Assembly (NCBI RefSeq): GCF_963378075.1
Contig: NZ_OY726394.1
Span: 2,604,001-2,668,000 of the forward strand
DNA length: 64,000 nucleotides
Source of the DNA: Mycolicibacter sp. MU0083
Lineage (GTDB): Bacteria; Actinomycetota; Actinomycetes; Mycobacteriales; Mycobacteriaceae
Direction of reading: 5' to 3'
Shown in pieces: positions 9,788 to 18,755 of this stretch (position 1 is the stretch's first letter; each line of letters opens with the position of its first letter). The notes beneath the pieces were generated by a model. The model searched no databases. It was given only the letters and a program-made list of their open reading frames with translations, and was not told the origin of the DNA. The translations under genes were made by a program, and so were the position numbers.

Positions 9788-10263
9788 GCTGGCTCGGCCG
9801 CATCCGCAACCTGGGCCGCGTCACCGAACCCGCGGGCCCACGCCCACAGGCGGCTACCGAACCGCCGGCCGGCGTCACCGGATCCCTGCAGATCCGCCAC
9901 GTCGACGCCGGGTCCTGCAACGGCTGCGAGATCGAGATCGGCGGCGCCTTCGGGCCGGTCTACGACGCCGAACGCTTCGGCGCCCGACTGGTCGCCTCAC
10001 CGCGTCACGCCGATGCGCTGCTGGTCACCGGCGTGGTCACCCGCAACATGGCGGAACCGCTGCGCAACACCCTCGACGCCACACCCCATCCGCGGAAAGT
10101 GATCGCGTGCGGGGACTGCGCACTCAACCGCGGCGTGTTCGCGCAGGCGTACGCGGCCGTGGGCTCCGTAGGTGAGGTCGTCCCGGTGGATGTGGAGATC
10201 CCCGGCTGCCCGCCCACCCCGGATCAGATCATCGCCGCACTGCGATCGGTGACCGGTCGGTGA
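9784..10263 (+). CDS. NuoB/HyfI-like small subunit of hydrogenase-4-type complex (Rv0082-like)
   Basis: A 159-residue protein of the NuoB/hydrogenase small-subunit family, which carries the 4Fe-4S cluster nearest the active site. The ligands are present: C45 and C48 (GSCNGCEIE), C109/C112 (IACGDCA) and C142 (PGCPPTP). About 30 hydrophilic residues precede the domain. It starts 4 nt inside the arsR-type gene (ATGA) and its stop overlaps the GTG of the next gene, so the operon is translationally coupled. Electron transfer through this cluster should be intact, even though the partner large subunit lacks a nickel site. Confidence 0.92.
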   Translation: MSWLGRIRNLGRVTEPAGPRPQAATEPPAGVTGSLQIRHVDAGSCNGCEIEIGGAFGPVYDAERFGARLVASPRHADALLVTGVVTRNMAEPLRNTLDATPHPRKVIACGDCALNRGVFAQAYAAVGSVGEVVPVDVEIPGCPPTPDQIIAALRSVTGR

Positions 10264-12215
10264 GCACCTCGACACCGTCCGTCACGGAACCGTTGCAACG
10301 CAACGCACTCGGCTCGACGCTCAGCGGGTTCGCGACGGCCGGTGTCGGTGCGGCCGGCGCGGGCCTGGGCCTGGCGGGCGTGTTCGGTACCGTCGCCGAG
10401 CTCCGCATCGACTGGCTGGTCCCCCTGCTGGGTGTGCAGCTGCGCATCGACGCGCTGAGCGGATTCTTCATGGTGCTGACCGGTGCGGTCGCCGTCGCCG
10501 CCGGCCTGTACTGGATCGGCTACGCCCGCCACGAGAACTATCGGGCCCTGCCACTGGTGACGCTGCCGCTGTTCGTGGTGACCTTGCTGGCGGTCCCGGC
10601 GGCCGGGTCGGTGACGACGTTCCTGCTCACCTGGGAGCTGATGGCGCTGACCTCGCTGGTACTGGTGCTCACCGATCAGCAACGCAGCGAAGTGCGTTCG
10701 GCCGCCCTGATCTACGCGGTGATGACCCAACTGGGCTTCGTGACGCTGCTGCTGGGCATGGTGGTGCTGGCGGCCCGCGGCGGCGACGACTTCGCCGGTA
10801 TCGGTCCACTGTCCGAACCGGTGCGCAACACCGTGTTCGTGCTGACCCTGATCGGTTTCGGCTCGAAGGCCGGCCTGTTGCCGTTGCACGCGTGGCTGCC
10901 CCGCGCGCATCCGGAAGCGCCCAGCCCGGTCTCGGCCCTGCTCAGTGCGGCGATGGTCAACCTCGGCATCTACGGGATCATCCGCATCGACCTGCAGATT
11001 CTGGGGCACGGCCCCCGGTGGTGGGGGCTGACGCTGCTGATCGTCGGCGGTGCCTCGGCGATGTACGGGGTGCTGCAGGCTTCGGTGGCCACCGACCTCA
11101 AACGGTTGTTGGCGTATTCGACGACCGAGAACATCGGGCTGATCACCCTGGCGCTGGGCGCGGCGGCGCTGCTGTCCGGTTCCGGATGTCACACCGCCGC
11201 TGCGGTGGCCGCGGTCGCAGCACTGCTGCACCTGATCGCGCACGCCGCATTCAAGAGCCTGGGCTTCCTGGCCGCCGGGTCGGTGCTGGCGGCCACCGGC
11301 CTGCGCGACCTGGACCGACTCGGCGGCCTGGCCCGCCGGATGCCCGGCACCACAGCACTGTTCGGAGTGGCCGCGCTCGGCGCCGCCGGCCTGCCACTGG
11401 GGGCCGGTTTCGTCAGCGAGTGGCTGCTGATCCAGTCGCTGATGCACGCCCGCGCCGACAACGACATCACCATCGCGCTGGTGACGCCGCTGGCCGTGGG
11501 CGCGGTGGCCCTCACCGCCGGATTGGGGGTGGCCGCCATGGTCAAGGCATTCGGTATCGGGTTCCTGGCCCGCCCGCGCTCGGAGGCCGCCGAGGCCGCA
11601 CGGGAAGCCCCGACCGCGATGCTCGCCGGGATGACGCTGCCCGCGCTCGCCTGTGCGGTGTTGGCGATCGCACCGGGCATTTTCGGCCCGCTGCTCGGCC
11701 GGGTGCTCGACATCCTGCCGCTGACCGGGGAAGCCCCCGCGCTCGGCACCTACCTGCGGATCCCCGGACTGGACGCGTCGATGTCTCCCGGTCTGCTGGC
11801 CGCGGCGCTGGCCACCGCCGTCGCGGTGGTGCTGATCGGGTCGCGCTGGCACGCGCGGCGGCGGCCCGCCCCCGCCACGGTACCGCTGTGGGCTTGCGGC
11901 GCAACGGAATTGAGTCCGCGCATGCAATACACCGCGACGTCGTTCGCCCAACCGCTGCAGCAGGTCTTCGACGATGTGCTGCACACCGACACCGCGGTCG
12001 AGGTAACCCGGCAAGCCCCGTCGAGCTACATCGTGGAACGGATCGCCTACCGGGCACGGGTGGCCGACGTCATCGAAGACCGTTGGTACGCGCCGGTGTT
12101 GCGGGCCGTCGCCGACACCGCCCAGTTGGTGCGTCGTGCCCACACCGGCAGCGTGCACCTCTATCTGGCCTACGGTGCCATCGGTGTGCTGATCGCGATG
12201 TTGGTGGCGCGATGA
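10260..12215 (+). CDS. HyfB/NuoL-like proton-translocating membrane subunit (Rv0083-like)
   Basis: A 651-residue polytopic antiporter-like subunit. The key proton-channel residues of the family are visible: the glutamate in LLTWELMALTSL, the lysine in GFGSKAGLLPLHAWLPRAHP, and lysines in DLKRLLAYSTTENIG and IAHAAFKSLGFLAAG. There are about 14-16 membrane helices, and the C-terminal part resembles the extended tail of HyfB. It starts with GTG overlapping the previous stop (GTGA). In M. tuberculosis the counterpart is Rv0083, annotated only as an oxidoreductase. It would couple electron flow in the complex to proton or sodium movement. Confidence 0.92.
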   Translation: MSTSTPSVTEPLQRNALGSTLSGFATAGVGAAGAGLGLAGVFGTVAELRIDWLVPLLGVQLRIDALSGFFMVLTGAVAVAAGLYWIGYARHENYRALPLVTLPLFVVTLLAVPAAGSVTTFLLTWELMALTSLVLVLTDQQRSEVRSAALIYAVMTQLGFVTLLLGMVVLAARGGDDFAGIGPLSEPVRNTVFVLTLIGFGSKAGLLPLHAWLPRAHPEAPSPVSALLSAAMVNLGIYGIIRIDLQILGHGPRWWGLTLLIVGGASAMYGVLQASVATDLKRLLAYSTTENIGLITLALGAAALLSGSGCHTAAAVAAVAALLHLIAHAAFKSLGFLAAGSVLAATGLRDLDRLGGLARRMPGTTALFGVAALGAAGLPLGAGFVSEWLLIQSLMHARADNDITIALVTPLAVGAVALTAGLGVAAMVKAFGIGFLARPRSEAAEAAREAPTAMLAGMTLPALACAVLAIAPGIFGPLLGRVLDILPLTGEAPALGTYLRIPGLDASMSPGLLAAALATAVAVVLIGSRWHARRRPAPATVPLWACGATELSPRMQYTATSFAQPLQQVFDDVLHTDTAVEVTRQAPSSYIVERIAYRARVADVIEDRWYAPVLRAVADTAQLVRRAHTGSVHLYLAYGAIGVLIAMLVAR

Positions 12216-13174
12216 ATCCGATGTCCTACCTTGCGGGCTTCGTGCAGGTCGTCGGTGTCGTCCTCGGTGCTCCGCTGGTGATCGGGCTGATGCGGCAGGT
12301 CCGGGCCCGCTGTGAGGGCCGCACCGGTGCCGGCGTCTTGCAGCCGTGGCGCGACCTGCGCAAACTGTTGCGCAAGCAGAACCTCAAGCCGCTGGGCACC
12401 ACCTGGGCGTTCGCCGCCGCCCCGGCCGCGCTGGCCGCCACCACGCTGGTGATCGTCGCCACCGCACCGCTGGTGGCGACCGGATCGCCCCTGGACCCGG
12501 TCGCCGACCTGATCACCGTGGTGGGCCTGCTGTTCCTGGGCACCGTGGCGCTGACCCTGGCCGGCATCGACACCGCGACGGCGTTCGGCGGGATGGGCGC
12601 CAGCCGGGAGATCACCATCGCGGCCCTGGTGGAACCCACCATCCTGCTGGCCGTGTTCGCCCTGTCGATCCCCGCGAACTCGGCCAACCTGGGCGCCATC
12701 GTCGGCAACACCATCGAGCACCCCGGCGAAGTGATCTCGCTGGCCAGCGCGCTGGCGTTCGTGGCCCTGGTGATCGTGATCATCGCCGAGACCGGGCGGC
12801 TACCGGTGGACAACCCGTCCACCCACCTGGAGCTGACCATGGTGCACGAGGCCATGGTGCTCGAATACGCCGGTCCCAAGCTGGCGCTGGTGGAGTGGGC
12901 CGGCGGGATGCGGCTGACGGTGCTGCTGGCGTTGCTGGCGAACCTGTTCTTCCCCTGGGGCATCGCCGGCGCCGACCCGGGCGCGCTCGCGGTGGCGATC
13001 GGGGCGGGCGCGATCGCGGTCAAGGTGGCTGCGCTGGCCGCCGCCATGGCCTTCGTCGAGGTGTTCATCGCCAAGCTCCGACTGTTCCGGGTTCCCGAGC
13101 TGCTCGCCGGCTCCTTCCTGCTGGCGGTGCTGGCCGTGACGGCGGCGAACTTCTTCACGGGGGCGGTCGGATGA
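12212..13174 (+). CDS. hycD: HyfC/NuoH-like membrane subunit (HycD)
   Basis: A 320-residue membrane protein of the NuoH/HycD family, which anchors the peripheral arm and forms the quinone-side or ion-entry part of group-4 complexes. Diagnostic is the loop [21 protein letters not shown], the counterpart of the acidic NuoH loop, followed by [18 protein letters not shown]. The ATG at 12212 overlaps the previous stop by 4 nt. A much longer frame continues upstream but only reads across the previous gene, so the ATG is used. It matches Rv0084 (hycD). Confidence 0.93.
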   Translation: MNPMSYLAGFVQVVGVVLGAPLVIGLMRQVRARCEGRTGAGVLQPWRDLRKLLRKQNLKPLGTTWAFAAAPAALAATTLVIVATAPLVATGSPLDPVADLITVVGLLFLGTVALTLAGIDTATAFGGMGASREITIAALVEPTILLAVFALSIPANSANLGAIVGNTIEHPGEVISLASALAFVALVIVIIAETGRLPVDNPSTHLELTMVHEAMVLEYAGPKLALVEWAGGMRLTVLLALLANLFFPWGIAGADPGALAVAIGAGAIAVKVAALAAAMAFVEVFIAKLRLFRVPELLAGSFLLAVLAVTAANFFTGAVG

Positions 13175-13827
13175 ACTACATGAACATGGTGGACCTGGCC
13201 GCCGGCGGTGTGCTGCTGGCGGCGGTGCTGGCCGTCTGGCGACGGGACCTGTCGTCGGTCGTGCGCCGGCTGCTGGTCGCCCAGGGTGTCGCCCTGGCCG
13301 CCATCCCGATGATCCGTGGCGCACACGACCACGATCTGGCCCTGCTCGCGGTGGGCGTCGGGGTCCTGGCGGTGCGGGCGGCGCTGCTGCCGTGGCTGCT
13401 GGCCCGCGCGCTGGGCGCCGAACGCCAGGAGAGCCGCGAGTCCACTCCCCTGGTCAGCACCGCCACCTCGCTGCTGGCGGTCACCGCGCTGGTGGTCGCG
13501 GCATTGGTGATCGCCCAACCATTGGTCGCGCTGGCACCGAGCACCACCACCAACGCCGTTCCGGCGGCCATCGCGACGGTGTTGATCGCGCTGTTCATGA
13601 TGGCCACCCGCCGCCACGCCGTCTCGCAGGTGGTCGGACTGTTGATGCTGGACAACGGGATCGCCGCTACCGCGTTCCTGCTGACCGCCGGCGTCCCGCT
13701 GATCGTCGAGCTCGGCGCGTCCCTGGATGTGCTGTTCGCGTTGATCGTGCTCGGGGTGCTGGCCGGGCACCTGCGCAGCGCCTTCGGCGGTGTGGACCTG
13801 GACCTGCTGCGGGAGCTGCGCGACTGA
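13171..13827 (+). CDS. hycP: HyfE-like membrane subunit (HycP)
   Basis: A 218-residue, highly hydrophobic protein with about six membrane helices, in the position and size range of HyfE/HycP. Such proteins resemble a NuoK-like module. The segment [24 protein letters not shown] is the conserved part, with the central asparagine-glycine turn. It starts at ATG 13171, 4 nt inside hycD. Its stop shares one base with the ATG of the next gene. The assignment rests on operon order (Rv0085 in M. tuberculosis) as well as on sequence. Confidence 0.88.
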   Translation: MNYMNMVDLAAGGVLLAAVLAVWRRDLSSVVRRLLVAQGVALAAIPMIRGAHDHDLALLAVGVGVLAVRAALLPWLLARALGAERQESRESTPLVSTATSLLAVTALVVAALVIAQPLVALAPSTTTNAVPAAIATVLIALFMMATRRHAVSQVVGLLMLDNGIAATAFLLTAGVPLIVELGASLDVLFALIVLGVLAGHLRSAFGGVDLDLLRELRD

Positions 13828-15293
13828 TGACTTTGCTGATCCTGCTTCCGATTCTGGCCCCGGTCCTGGCATCGCTGTGCGCGTTGGCGCTCGGCTGGCG
13901 CCGGTCGAGCGCGGTCCTGACCTGCGCATCGGCGTTGACCATCCTCGGATGCGGTGTGGCGCTGGGCTTGCGAACCGGTGACGAAGCACAGCTGGCCCTC
14001 GACGGTGTGCTGCGCGCCGACGCCCTGTCGGCGACCATGTTGATCGTCATCGGTGTCGTCGGCAGCCTGGCCACCTGGGCGAGCATCGGTTACATCGACA
14101 CCGAACTGGCCACCGGACACACCGATGCCGGCGGTGCCCGCCTCTACGGCACCCTCACTCCGGCCTTCCTGGCGGCGATGGCACTTGCGGTGTCGGCCAA
14201 CAACATCGGCGTGGTGTGGATCGCGGTGGAGGCCACCACCGTGGTCACCGCGTTTCTGGTCGGCCACCACCGCACCCGGGCCGCGCTGGAGGCCACCTGG
14301 AAGTACGTCATGGTGTGCTCGGTGGGCATCACGATCGCGTTCCTGGGCACGGTGTTGCTGCACTTCGCCTCGCTACACGCCGGCGCCGGCGGTGAGGATG
14401 CGCTCGACCTCGACGTGTTGGCCGCCCATGCCGGCGGATTGGATCCGTCGGTCGCCCGGTTGGCGGGTGTGCTGTTGCTGATCGGCTACGGCGCCAAGAT
14501 GGGTCTGGCGCCGTTTCACACCTGGCTCGCCGATGCGCACAGCCAGGCCCCGGCACCGGTGTCGGCGCTGATGAGCGGGGTGCTGCTGTCCGTCGCGTTC
14601 TCGGTGCTGATCCGGATCAAGCCGATCATCGATGTGGCGGTGGGCCCGGAATTCCTGCGCACCGCCCTGCTGGTCGCCGGTTTGACCACGCTGCTGATCG
14701 CGGCCCTGCTGCTCACCGTGACCGCGGATCTCAAGCGGATGCTCGCCTACTCGTCGATGGAGACCATGGGCCTGATCGCCGTAGCGGCCGCGGCGGGCAC
14801 CCGGTTGGCCGTCACCGCACTGCTGCTGCATGTGCTGGCACACGGTGTCGGCAAGACGGTGCTGTTCTTGGCCGGCGGCCAATTGCAGGTCGCCCACCGC
14901 AGCACCGCGATCGGTGAGATCACCGCCGTACTGGGTCGCTCGCGGTTGGTCGGCGGCGCCTTCGCAGTCGGGATGCTGGTCCTGCTCGGACTGCCGCCGT
15001 TCGCGATGTTCGCCAGCGAGGTGGCGATCGCGATCTCGCTGGCCGACACCCGGTTGACGTGGGCGCTGGGGGTGGCCCTGCTCGGCCTGGTGGTGGCGTT
15101 CGCGGCGCTGGTCCGCAACACCGGCCGGATCCTGCTGGGCGCCCCCGCCGCCGGCAGCCCGGCGATCCGGGTGCCGGCGACCGTTGCGGCCGCACTGGTG
15201 ACCGGGGTTGCACTGTCGATCGCCCTGGGCGTGACCGCAGGCCCGCTGTCCGATCTGTTCGCTAGCGCCGCAAGCCAACTCGGAGTCCGCTGA
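13827..15293 (+). CDS. hycQ: HyfF/NuoN-like proton-translocating membrane subunit (HycQ)
   Basis: A 488-residue antiporter-like subunit, the second in this operon. Conserved charged positions are present: the glutamate in IAVEATTVVTAFLVGHH, the lysine in GYGAKMGLAPFHTWLADAHS, and lysines in DLKRMLAYSSMETMG and AHGVGKTVLFLAGG. The ATG at 13827 uses the last base of the previous stop. The stop likewise overlaps the next ATG by one base. Two antiporter-type subunits (this and the HyfB-like gene) make the complex a candidate ion pump. It corresponds to Rv0086. Confidence 0.92.
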   Translation: MTLLILLPILAPVLASLCALALGWRRSSAVLTCASALTILGCGVALGLRTGDEAQLALDGVLRADALSATMLIVIGVVGSLATWASIGYIDTELATGHTDAGGARLYGTLTPAFLAAMALAVSANNIGVVWIAVEATTVVTAFLVGHHRTRAALEATWKYVMVCSVGITIAFLGTVLLHFASLHAGAGGEDALDLDVLAAHAGGLDPSVARLAGVLLLIGYGAKMGLAPFHTWLADAHSQAPAPVSALMSGVLLSVAFSVLIRIKPIIDVAVGPEFLRTALLVAGLTTLLIAALLLTVTADLKRMLAYSSMETMGLIAVAAAAGTRLAVTALLLHVLAHGVGKTVLFLAGGQLQVAHRSTAIGEITAVLGRSRLVGGAFAVGMLVLLGLPPFAMFASEVAIAISLADTRLTWALGVALLGLVVAFAALVRNTGRILLGAPAAGSPAIRVPATVAAALVTGVALSIALGVTAGPLSDLFASAASQLGVR

Positions 15294-16771
15294 TGGGGCC
15301 GACCACTCACGTGCAACCGGTGACCGACGACCAATTAGTCGGTGCCGCAACGAATTTGATCGGCGAGGGATTCCGACTCGCCCTGCTGGCCGCCCACGAC
15401 GACGGCGACACCCTGCGGGTGGTGTATCTGTTCCTGGCGGGCCGCCCGGACCGCCGCACCGAGCTGGTCTTGACTGTTCCGGCGGACAATCCGACCGTCC
15501 CGTCCCTGGCTCAGCTGTCGTTTCAGGCGAGCCGGTTCGAGCGCGAGATGCTCGACCTGTACGGGATCACACCGGTCGGCCATCCGCAGCCGCGACGGCT
15601 GGTGCGGCACGCGCACTGGCCCGAGCAGTGGCATCCGATGCGCAACGATGCCGGGCCGGCCCCGGAATTCGCCGCGTCGGGCGCCTTCCCGTTCCTGACG
15701 GTGGACGGCGCCGGGGTTTATGAGATCCCGGTGGGCCCGGTGCACGCCGGCATGATCGAGCCGGGGCATTTCCGATTCTCGGTGGTCGGTGAGTCCATCC
15801 TGCGGCTCAAGGTACGACTGTGGTTCGTGCACCGCGGAATCGAGCGCCTGTTTCAGGGGCGGGCGATCGGCGCAGCCGTCGACCTGGCCGAGCGGATCAG
15901 CGGCGATACCTCGGCGGGTCACGCGCTGGCGCACAGCCTGGCCGTGGAGAACACCGTCGGCGCGGACCTGCCCGACGAGGCACACCGACTGCGTGCGTTG
16001 CTCGTCGAACTGGAGCGTCTCTACAACCACGTCACGGACCTGGGCGCCCTGGCCAACGACGTGGGTTTCGGACTGGCCAACGCGCACGCCCAGCGGGTCC
16101 GCGAACAGTTGCTGCGGATCAACGCCGAAGTCACCGGCCACCGACTGCTGCGCGGGGCGATCCGGCCCGGCGGGATCGTGCTGCAAGCCCTCCCCGACCC
16201 GGATCGATTGCAGGGTCTGGCCGACGACGTGGCCGAGATCGCCGAACTGACGCTGGGCAATTCGGTGATCTACGACCGGTTCGCCGGGACCTCGGTGCTG
16301 GGCCGCGCCGACGCCGAGGCATTGAGCGTTCTCGGTTATGTGGCTCGAGCCAGCGGAATCGTGACCGATGCCCGCCTGGACCACCCGACCACCGATCTTC
16401 CGGTCACCGAGGTAGCCGCGACCACCGGCGACGTGTTGGCCCGCTACACCGTGCGCCGCGACGAGTTCGCCGCCTCGGTAGCACTGTGCCGCAACCTGAT
16501 CGACGGTCACCGTGGCGCGATCGATATCCGCGAAGAGCTTCCGGCCGTCGCGGGCGCCGGCAGCGGCGTCGGGATCGTCGAAGGTTGGCGCGGCACCATC
16601 GTGCACCGCGTGGAGGTCGGGGCCGACGGTGCCTTGAGCCGCGCCAAGATCGTCGACCCGTCCTGGTTCAACTGGCCCGCCCTTCCGATGTCGATGACCG
16701 ACACGATCGTCCCGGATTTCCCGCTGACCAATAAGAGCTTCAACCTGTCCTATGCGGGAAACGATCTATAG
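15293..16771 (+). CDS. hycE: HyfG/HycE-like large subunit without Ni-Fe ligands (NuoC-NuoD fusion)
   Basis: A 492-residue fusion of a NuoC-like domain (about 15-115, with FEREMLDLYGITPVGHP) and a NuoD/hydrogenase large-subunit domain (about 140-492). In true group-4 hydrogenases the first nickel motif is ERVCGIC and the second DPCxxC. Here the first reads E200-R-I-S-G-D-T, with Ser203 and Thr206 in place of the two cysteines, and the C-terminus (FPLTNKSFNLSYAGNDL) has no cysteine. The whole protein has one cysteine, C399. It therefore cannot hold a Ni-Fe site in the known way. It is not a frameshift remnant: the frame is intact and the other conserved blocks are kept. It corresponds to Rv0087. 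The substrate reaction is unknown. Confidence 0.93.
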   Translation: MGPTTHVQPVTDDQLVGAATNLIGEGFRLALLAAHDDGDTLRVVYLFLAGRPDRRTELVLTVPADNPTVPSLAQLSFQASRFEREMLDLYGITPVGHPQPRRLVRHAHWPEQWHPMRNDAGPAPEFAASGAFPFLTVDGAGVYEIPVGPVHAGMIEPGHFRFSVVGESILRLKVRLWFVHRGIERLFQGRAIGAAVDLAERISGDTSAGHALAHSLAVENTVGADLPDEAHRLRALLVELERLYNHVTDLGALANDVGFGLANAHAQRVREQLLRINAEVTGHRLLRGAIRPGGIVLQALPDPDRLQGLADDVAEIAELTLGNSVIYDRFAGTSVLGRADAEALSVLGYVARASGIVTDARLDHPTTDLPVTEVAATTGDVLARYTVRRDEFAASVALCRNLIDGHRGAIDIREELPAVAGAGSGVGIVEGWRGTIVHRVEVGADGALSRAKIVDPSWFNWPALPMSMTDTIVPDFPLTNKSFNLSYAGNDL

Positions 16772-16793
16772 CCGCTCGGCGTAGAGACGTTGT

Positions 16794-16812
16794 ATGTCAA
16801 GATATTTGACAT
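16794..16812. promoter_or_regulatory. Perfect palindrome over the marR start codon (operator)
   Basis: ATGTCAA (16794-16800), a 5-nt centre GATAT, and TTGACAT (16806-16812) form a 19-nt palindrome. The marR-type ATG (16811-16813) lies in the right arm. MarR proteins bind 16-20 bp palindromes, so this is a likely autoregulatory operator that would also block ribosome or polymerase access. Confidence 0.7.
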
Positions 16813-17230
16813 GGGTGACGTGGACGCTGCTCCGCTGGGATATCTGTTGTACCGGGTCAGTTCGGCACTGCGCCCACAGGTGACGGCGGTGCTGGGTCCG
16901 CTGGGGCTGACCCTGCCCGAATTCGTCTGCATGCGGGTGCTGTCCCAGCGGCCCGGGCTGTCCAGCGCGGAGTTGGCCCGGCACGCCGGCGTCACCCCGC
17001 AGGCGATGAACACCGTGCTGCACCGCTTGCAGAATCGCGGTGCGGTGAGCCGCCCCGATTCGGTGCCCTCCGGGCGTGCACTGCCGGCGACGCTGACCGA
17101 CGCCGGCCTGGATCTGTTGTCGAGGGCCGAGGACGCGGTGCGCGTGGCCGACCGCCGGGTGTTGGCCGCACTCTCCGACGCCGAGCAGCACCGGCTCCGA
17201 GCGATGCTGGAGCGGATCGGAGCCGAGTAG
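16811..17230 (+). CDS. MarR-family transcriptional regulator (Rv2887-like)
   Basis: A 139-residue winged-helix regulator from the ATG at 16811. The HTH is SSAELARHAGVTPQAMNTVLHRLQNRGAVSR and the wing carries RALPATLTDAGLDLL. The flanking helices (YLLYRVSSALRPQVTAVLGPLGLTL and the C-terminal helix) form the dimer region. An upstream in-frame start at 16790 is possible, but the chosen one gives the MG-D-APLGYLLYRV start seen in mycobacterial Rv2887. It is followed after 4 nt by convergent amiC, as in M. tuberculosis. Rv2887 there controls a methyltransferase gene linked to drug tolerance, and that role is not shown by this sequence. Confidence 0.9.
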   Translation: MGDVDAAPLGYLLYRVSSALRPQVTAVLGPLGLTLPEFVCMRVLSQRPGLSSAELARHAGVTPQAMNTVLHRLQNRGAVSRPDSVPSGRALPATLTDAGLDLLSRAEDAVRVADRRVLAALSDAEQHRLRAMLERIGAE

Positions 17231-17234
17231 GACG

Positions 17235-18656
17235 TCAGGCCCGGCCCTGGATCGTCGCCCAGGGCTGCGCCTCTTCCAGCTCGTAGGCCAACTCCAGCAG
17301 GCGGGCGTCCTGGCCGAGCGGTGCGGTGAACATCATGCCGACCGGCAGCCCGGCCGCGGACTGGGCCATCGGCAGCGAGATCGACGGCTCACCGGTGACG
17401 TTCTGTAACGGGGTGAACGCCACCCAGTCCATCAGCCGGTCGATGACCTGCTCGTAGGAGGCGGTCGGGTCCAGGTGACCGATCTGCGGTGTCTCGTGCG
17501 CCAGGGTCGGTGTCAGGGCCACGTCGTAGTCGCGGTACATCCGGGCGGTGTGACGGCGCGTGGCGGCCAGACGTGCCACCGACAGCGGCAGCCGGTACAG
17601 GTTGCGGGTGGCGTGCCGGTCCAGGCCGATCGTCAGGTTGTCCAGCTTGCTGCGGTCGAAGGACTCGCCGAACATCCGGCGGCCGCCACGCACCAACGCG
17701 GTCGCCAAGAACGCCCAGTACAGCAGGAAGTCGTCGGCGAAGTAAGACGGCACCGGTGGGCGGTCGAGGTAGTCGACGTGGTGTCCCAGCCCCTCGAGCA
17801 GCGCGGCGGTCTTCAACGTCAGCTCACGCATCTCCGCGGAGGTCTCCCGGGAGATCGACTGGGTGATCACCGCGATCCGCAGCCGCTGGGCGCCGGGCCG
17901 GCGGATATCACCGATCGGCGGCAGCTTGGGGTTGCGGGAGATCCGTTCCGCCTCCGCGTAAAAGGCGGCGGTGTCCCGGACCGAGCGGGTCACCACGCCG
18001 TTGAAGACGATCCGGATCGGCATGGCACGCCAGTCCTTGTCGAGCGGCAACCGCCCCCGCGACGGCTTGAGCCCGACGAGTCCGTTGCAGGCCGCCGGGA
18101 TACGAATGGATCCACCACCGTCGTTGGCGTGCGCGATCGGCACCACTCCCGCGGCCACGAACGCCGCCGACCCCGACGACGACGCCCCGGCGGTGTGGTC
18201 GGTGTTCCACGGGTTGCGCACCGCACCGATACGCGGATGTTCGGCGGAGGCACTGAACCCGAACTCGCTCAACTGGGTCTTGCCCAGCGGGATCAGCCCG
18301 GTGCCCCGGTACAGCGCGGGGAATTCGCCGTCGGCCGCGGCCGGCTGCGGTTGCCAGGCGTCGGTGCCGCTCATGGTCGGCATGCCCGCGACGTCGACGT
18401 TGTCCTTGACGTAGGTCGGCACGCCCACGAAGTACCCCGAGCGGCCCGGTCGCGCCGTCTCGACGGCCGCCGCGCGAGCACGCTCGAAGTCCCGGTAGGC
18501 CAGGCCGTTGAGGTGCGGATCGACCGCCTCGCTGCGTGCGATCGCCGCGTCGACGAGGTCTACCGCCGACACCTCGCCGGACCGGAGTCGTTCCACCAGT
18601 CCGACCGCATCGGAGTCACGAAGCGCGTCGTCGCCGAAGGCGTGCACGTTTTGCAT
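17235..18656 (-). CDS. amiC: Amidase-signature family amidase (AmiC, Rv2888c-like)
   Basis: A 473-residue enzyme of the amidase-signature family, which hydrolyses amides through a Ser-cisSer-Lys triad. K84 (YVKDNVDVAG), the serine-rich loop at 159-161 (AGASSSGSAAF) and the nucleophile S183 (DGGGSIRIPAACNG) are all in place. The C-terminal part has NVTGEPSISLPM, also typical. It is not the amidase subunit of GatCAB: there are no gat neighbours and the C-terminal part differs. It lies downstream of the tsf terminator. The physiological substrate is unknown. Confidence 0.9.
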   Translation of the reverse strand: MQNVHAFGDDALRDSDAVGLVERLRSGEVSAVDLVDAAIARSEAVDPHLNGLAYRDFERARAAAVETARPGRSGYFVGVPTYVKDNVDVAGMPTMSGTDAWQPQPAAADGEFPALYRGTGLIPLGKTQLSEFGFSASAEHPRIGAVRNPWNTDHTAGASSSGSAAFVAAGVVPIAHANDGGGSIRIPAACNGLVGLKPSRGRLPLDKDWRAMPIRIVFNGVVTRSVRDTAAFYAEAERISRNPKLPPIGDIRRPGAQRLRIAVITQSISRETSAEMRELTLKTAALLEGLGHHVDYLDRPPVPSYFADDFLLYWAFLATALVRGGRRMFGESFDRSKLDNLTIGLDRHATRNLYRLPLSVARLAATRRHTARMYRDYDVALTPTLAHETPQIGHLDPTASYEQVIDRLMDWVAFTPLQNVTGEPSISLPMAQSAAGLPVGMMFTAPLGQDARLLELAYELEEAQPWATIQGRA

Positions 18657-18688
18657 GCGGGTGACCTTATCGGTGCGTCCCGCCCAAA

Positions 18689-18737
18689 CGAAAATCGCCG
18701 CCGGTACCCGAGGGACGGGCGCCGGCGGCGGTTTTCG
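18689..18737 (-). terminator. Rho-independent terminator of the rpsB-tsf operon
   Basis: Arms of 16 nt (18689-18704 and 18722-18737) pair with one mismatch around a 17-nt loop. Each arm ends in an A4 or T4 run, giving a GC-rich stem followed by TTTT on the minus strand. It begins 19 nt after the tsf stop and lies before amiC. Confidence 0.8.
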
Positions 18738-18755
18738 TACGACGAGAACGAGGAG

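Noticed and set aside
15293..16771. Functional Ni-Fe hydrogenase
   Set aside because: The nickel-binding cysteines are absent, so the name hydrogenase is used only for family membership.
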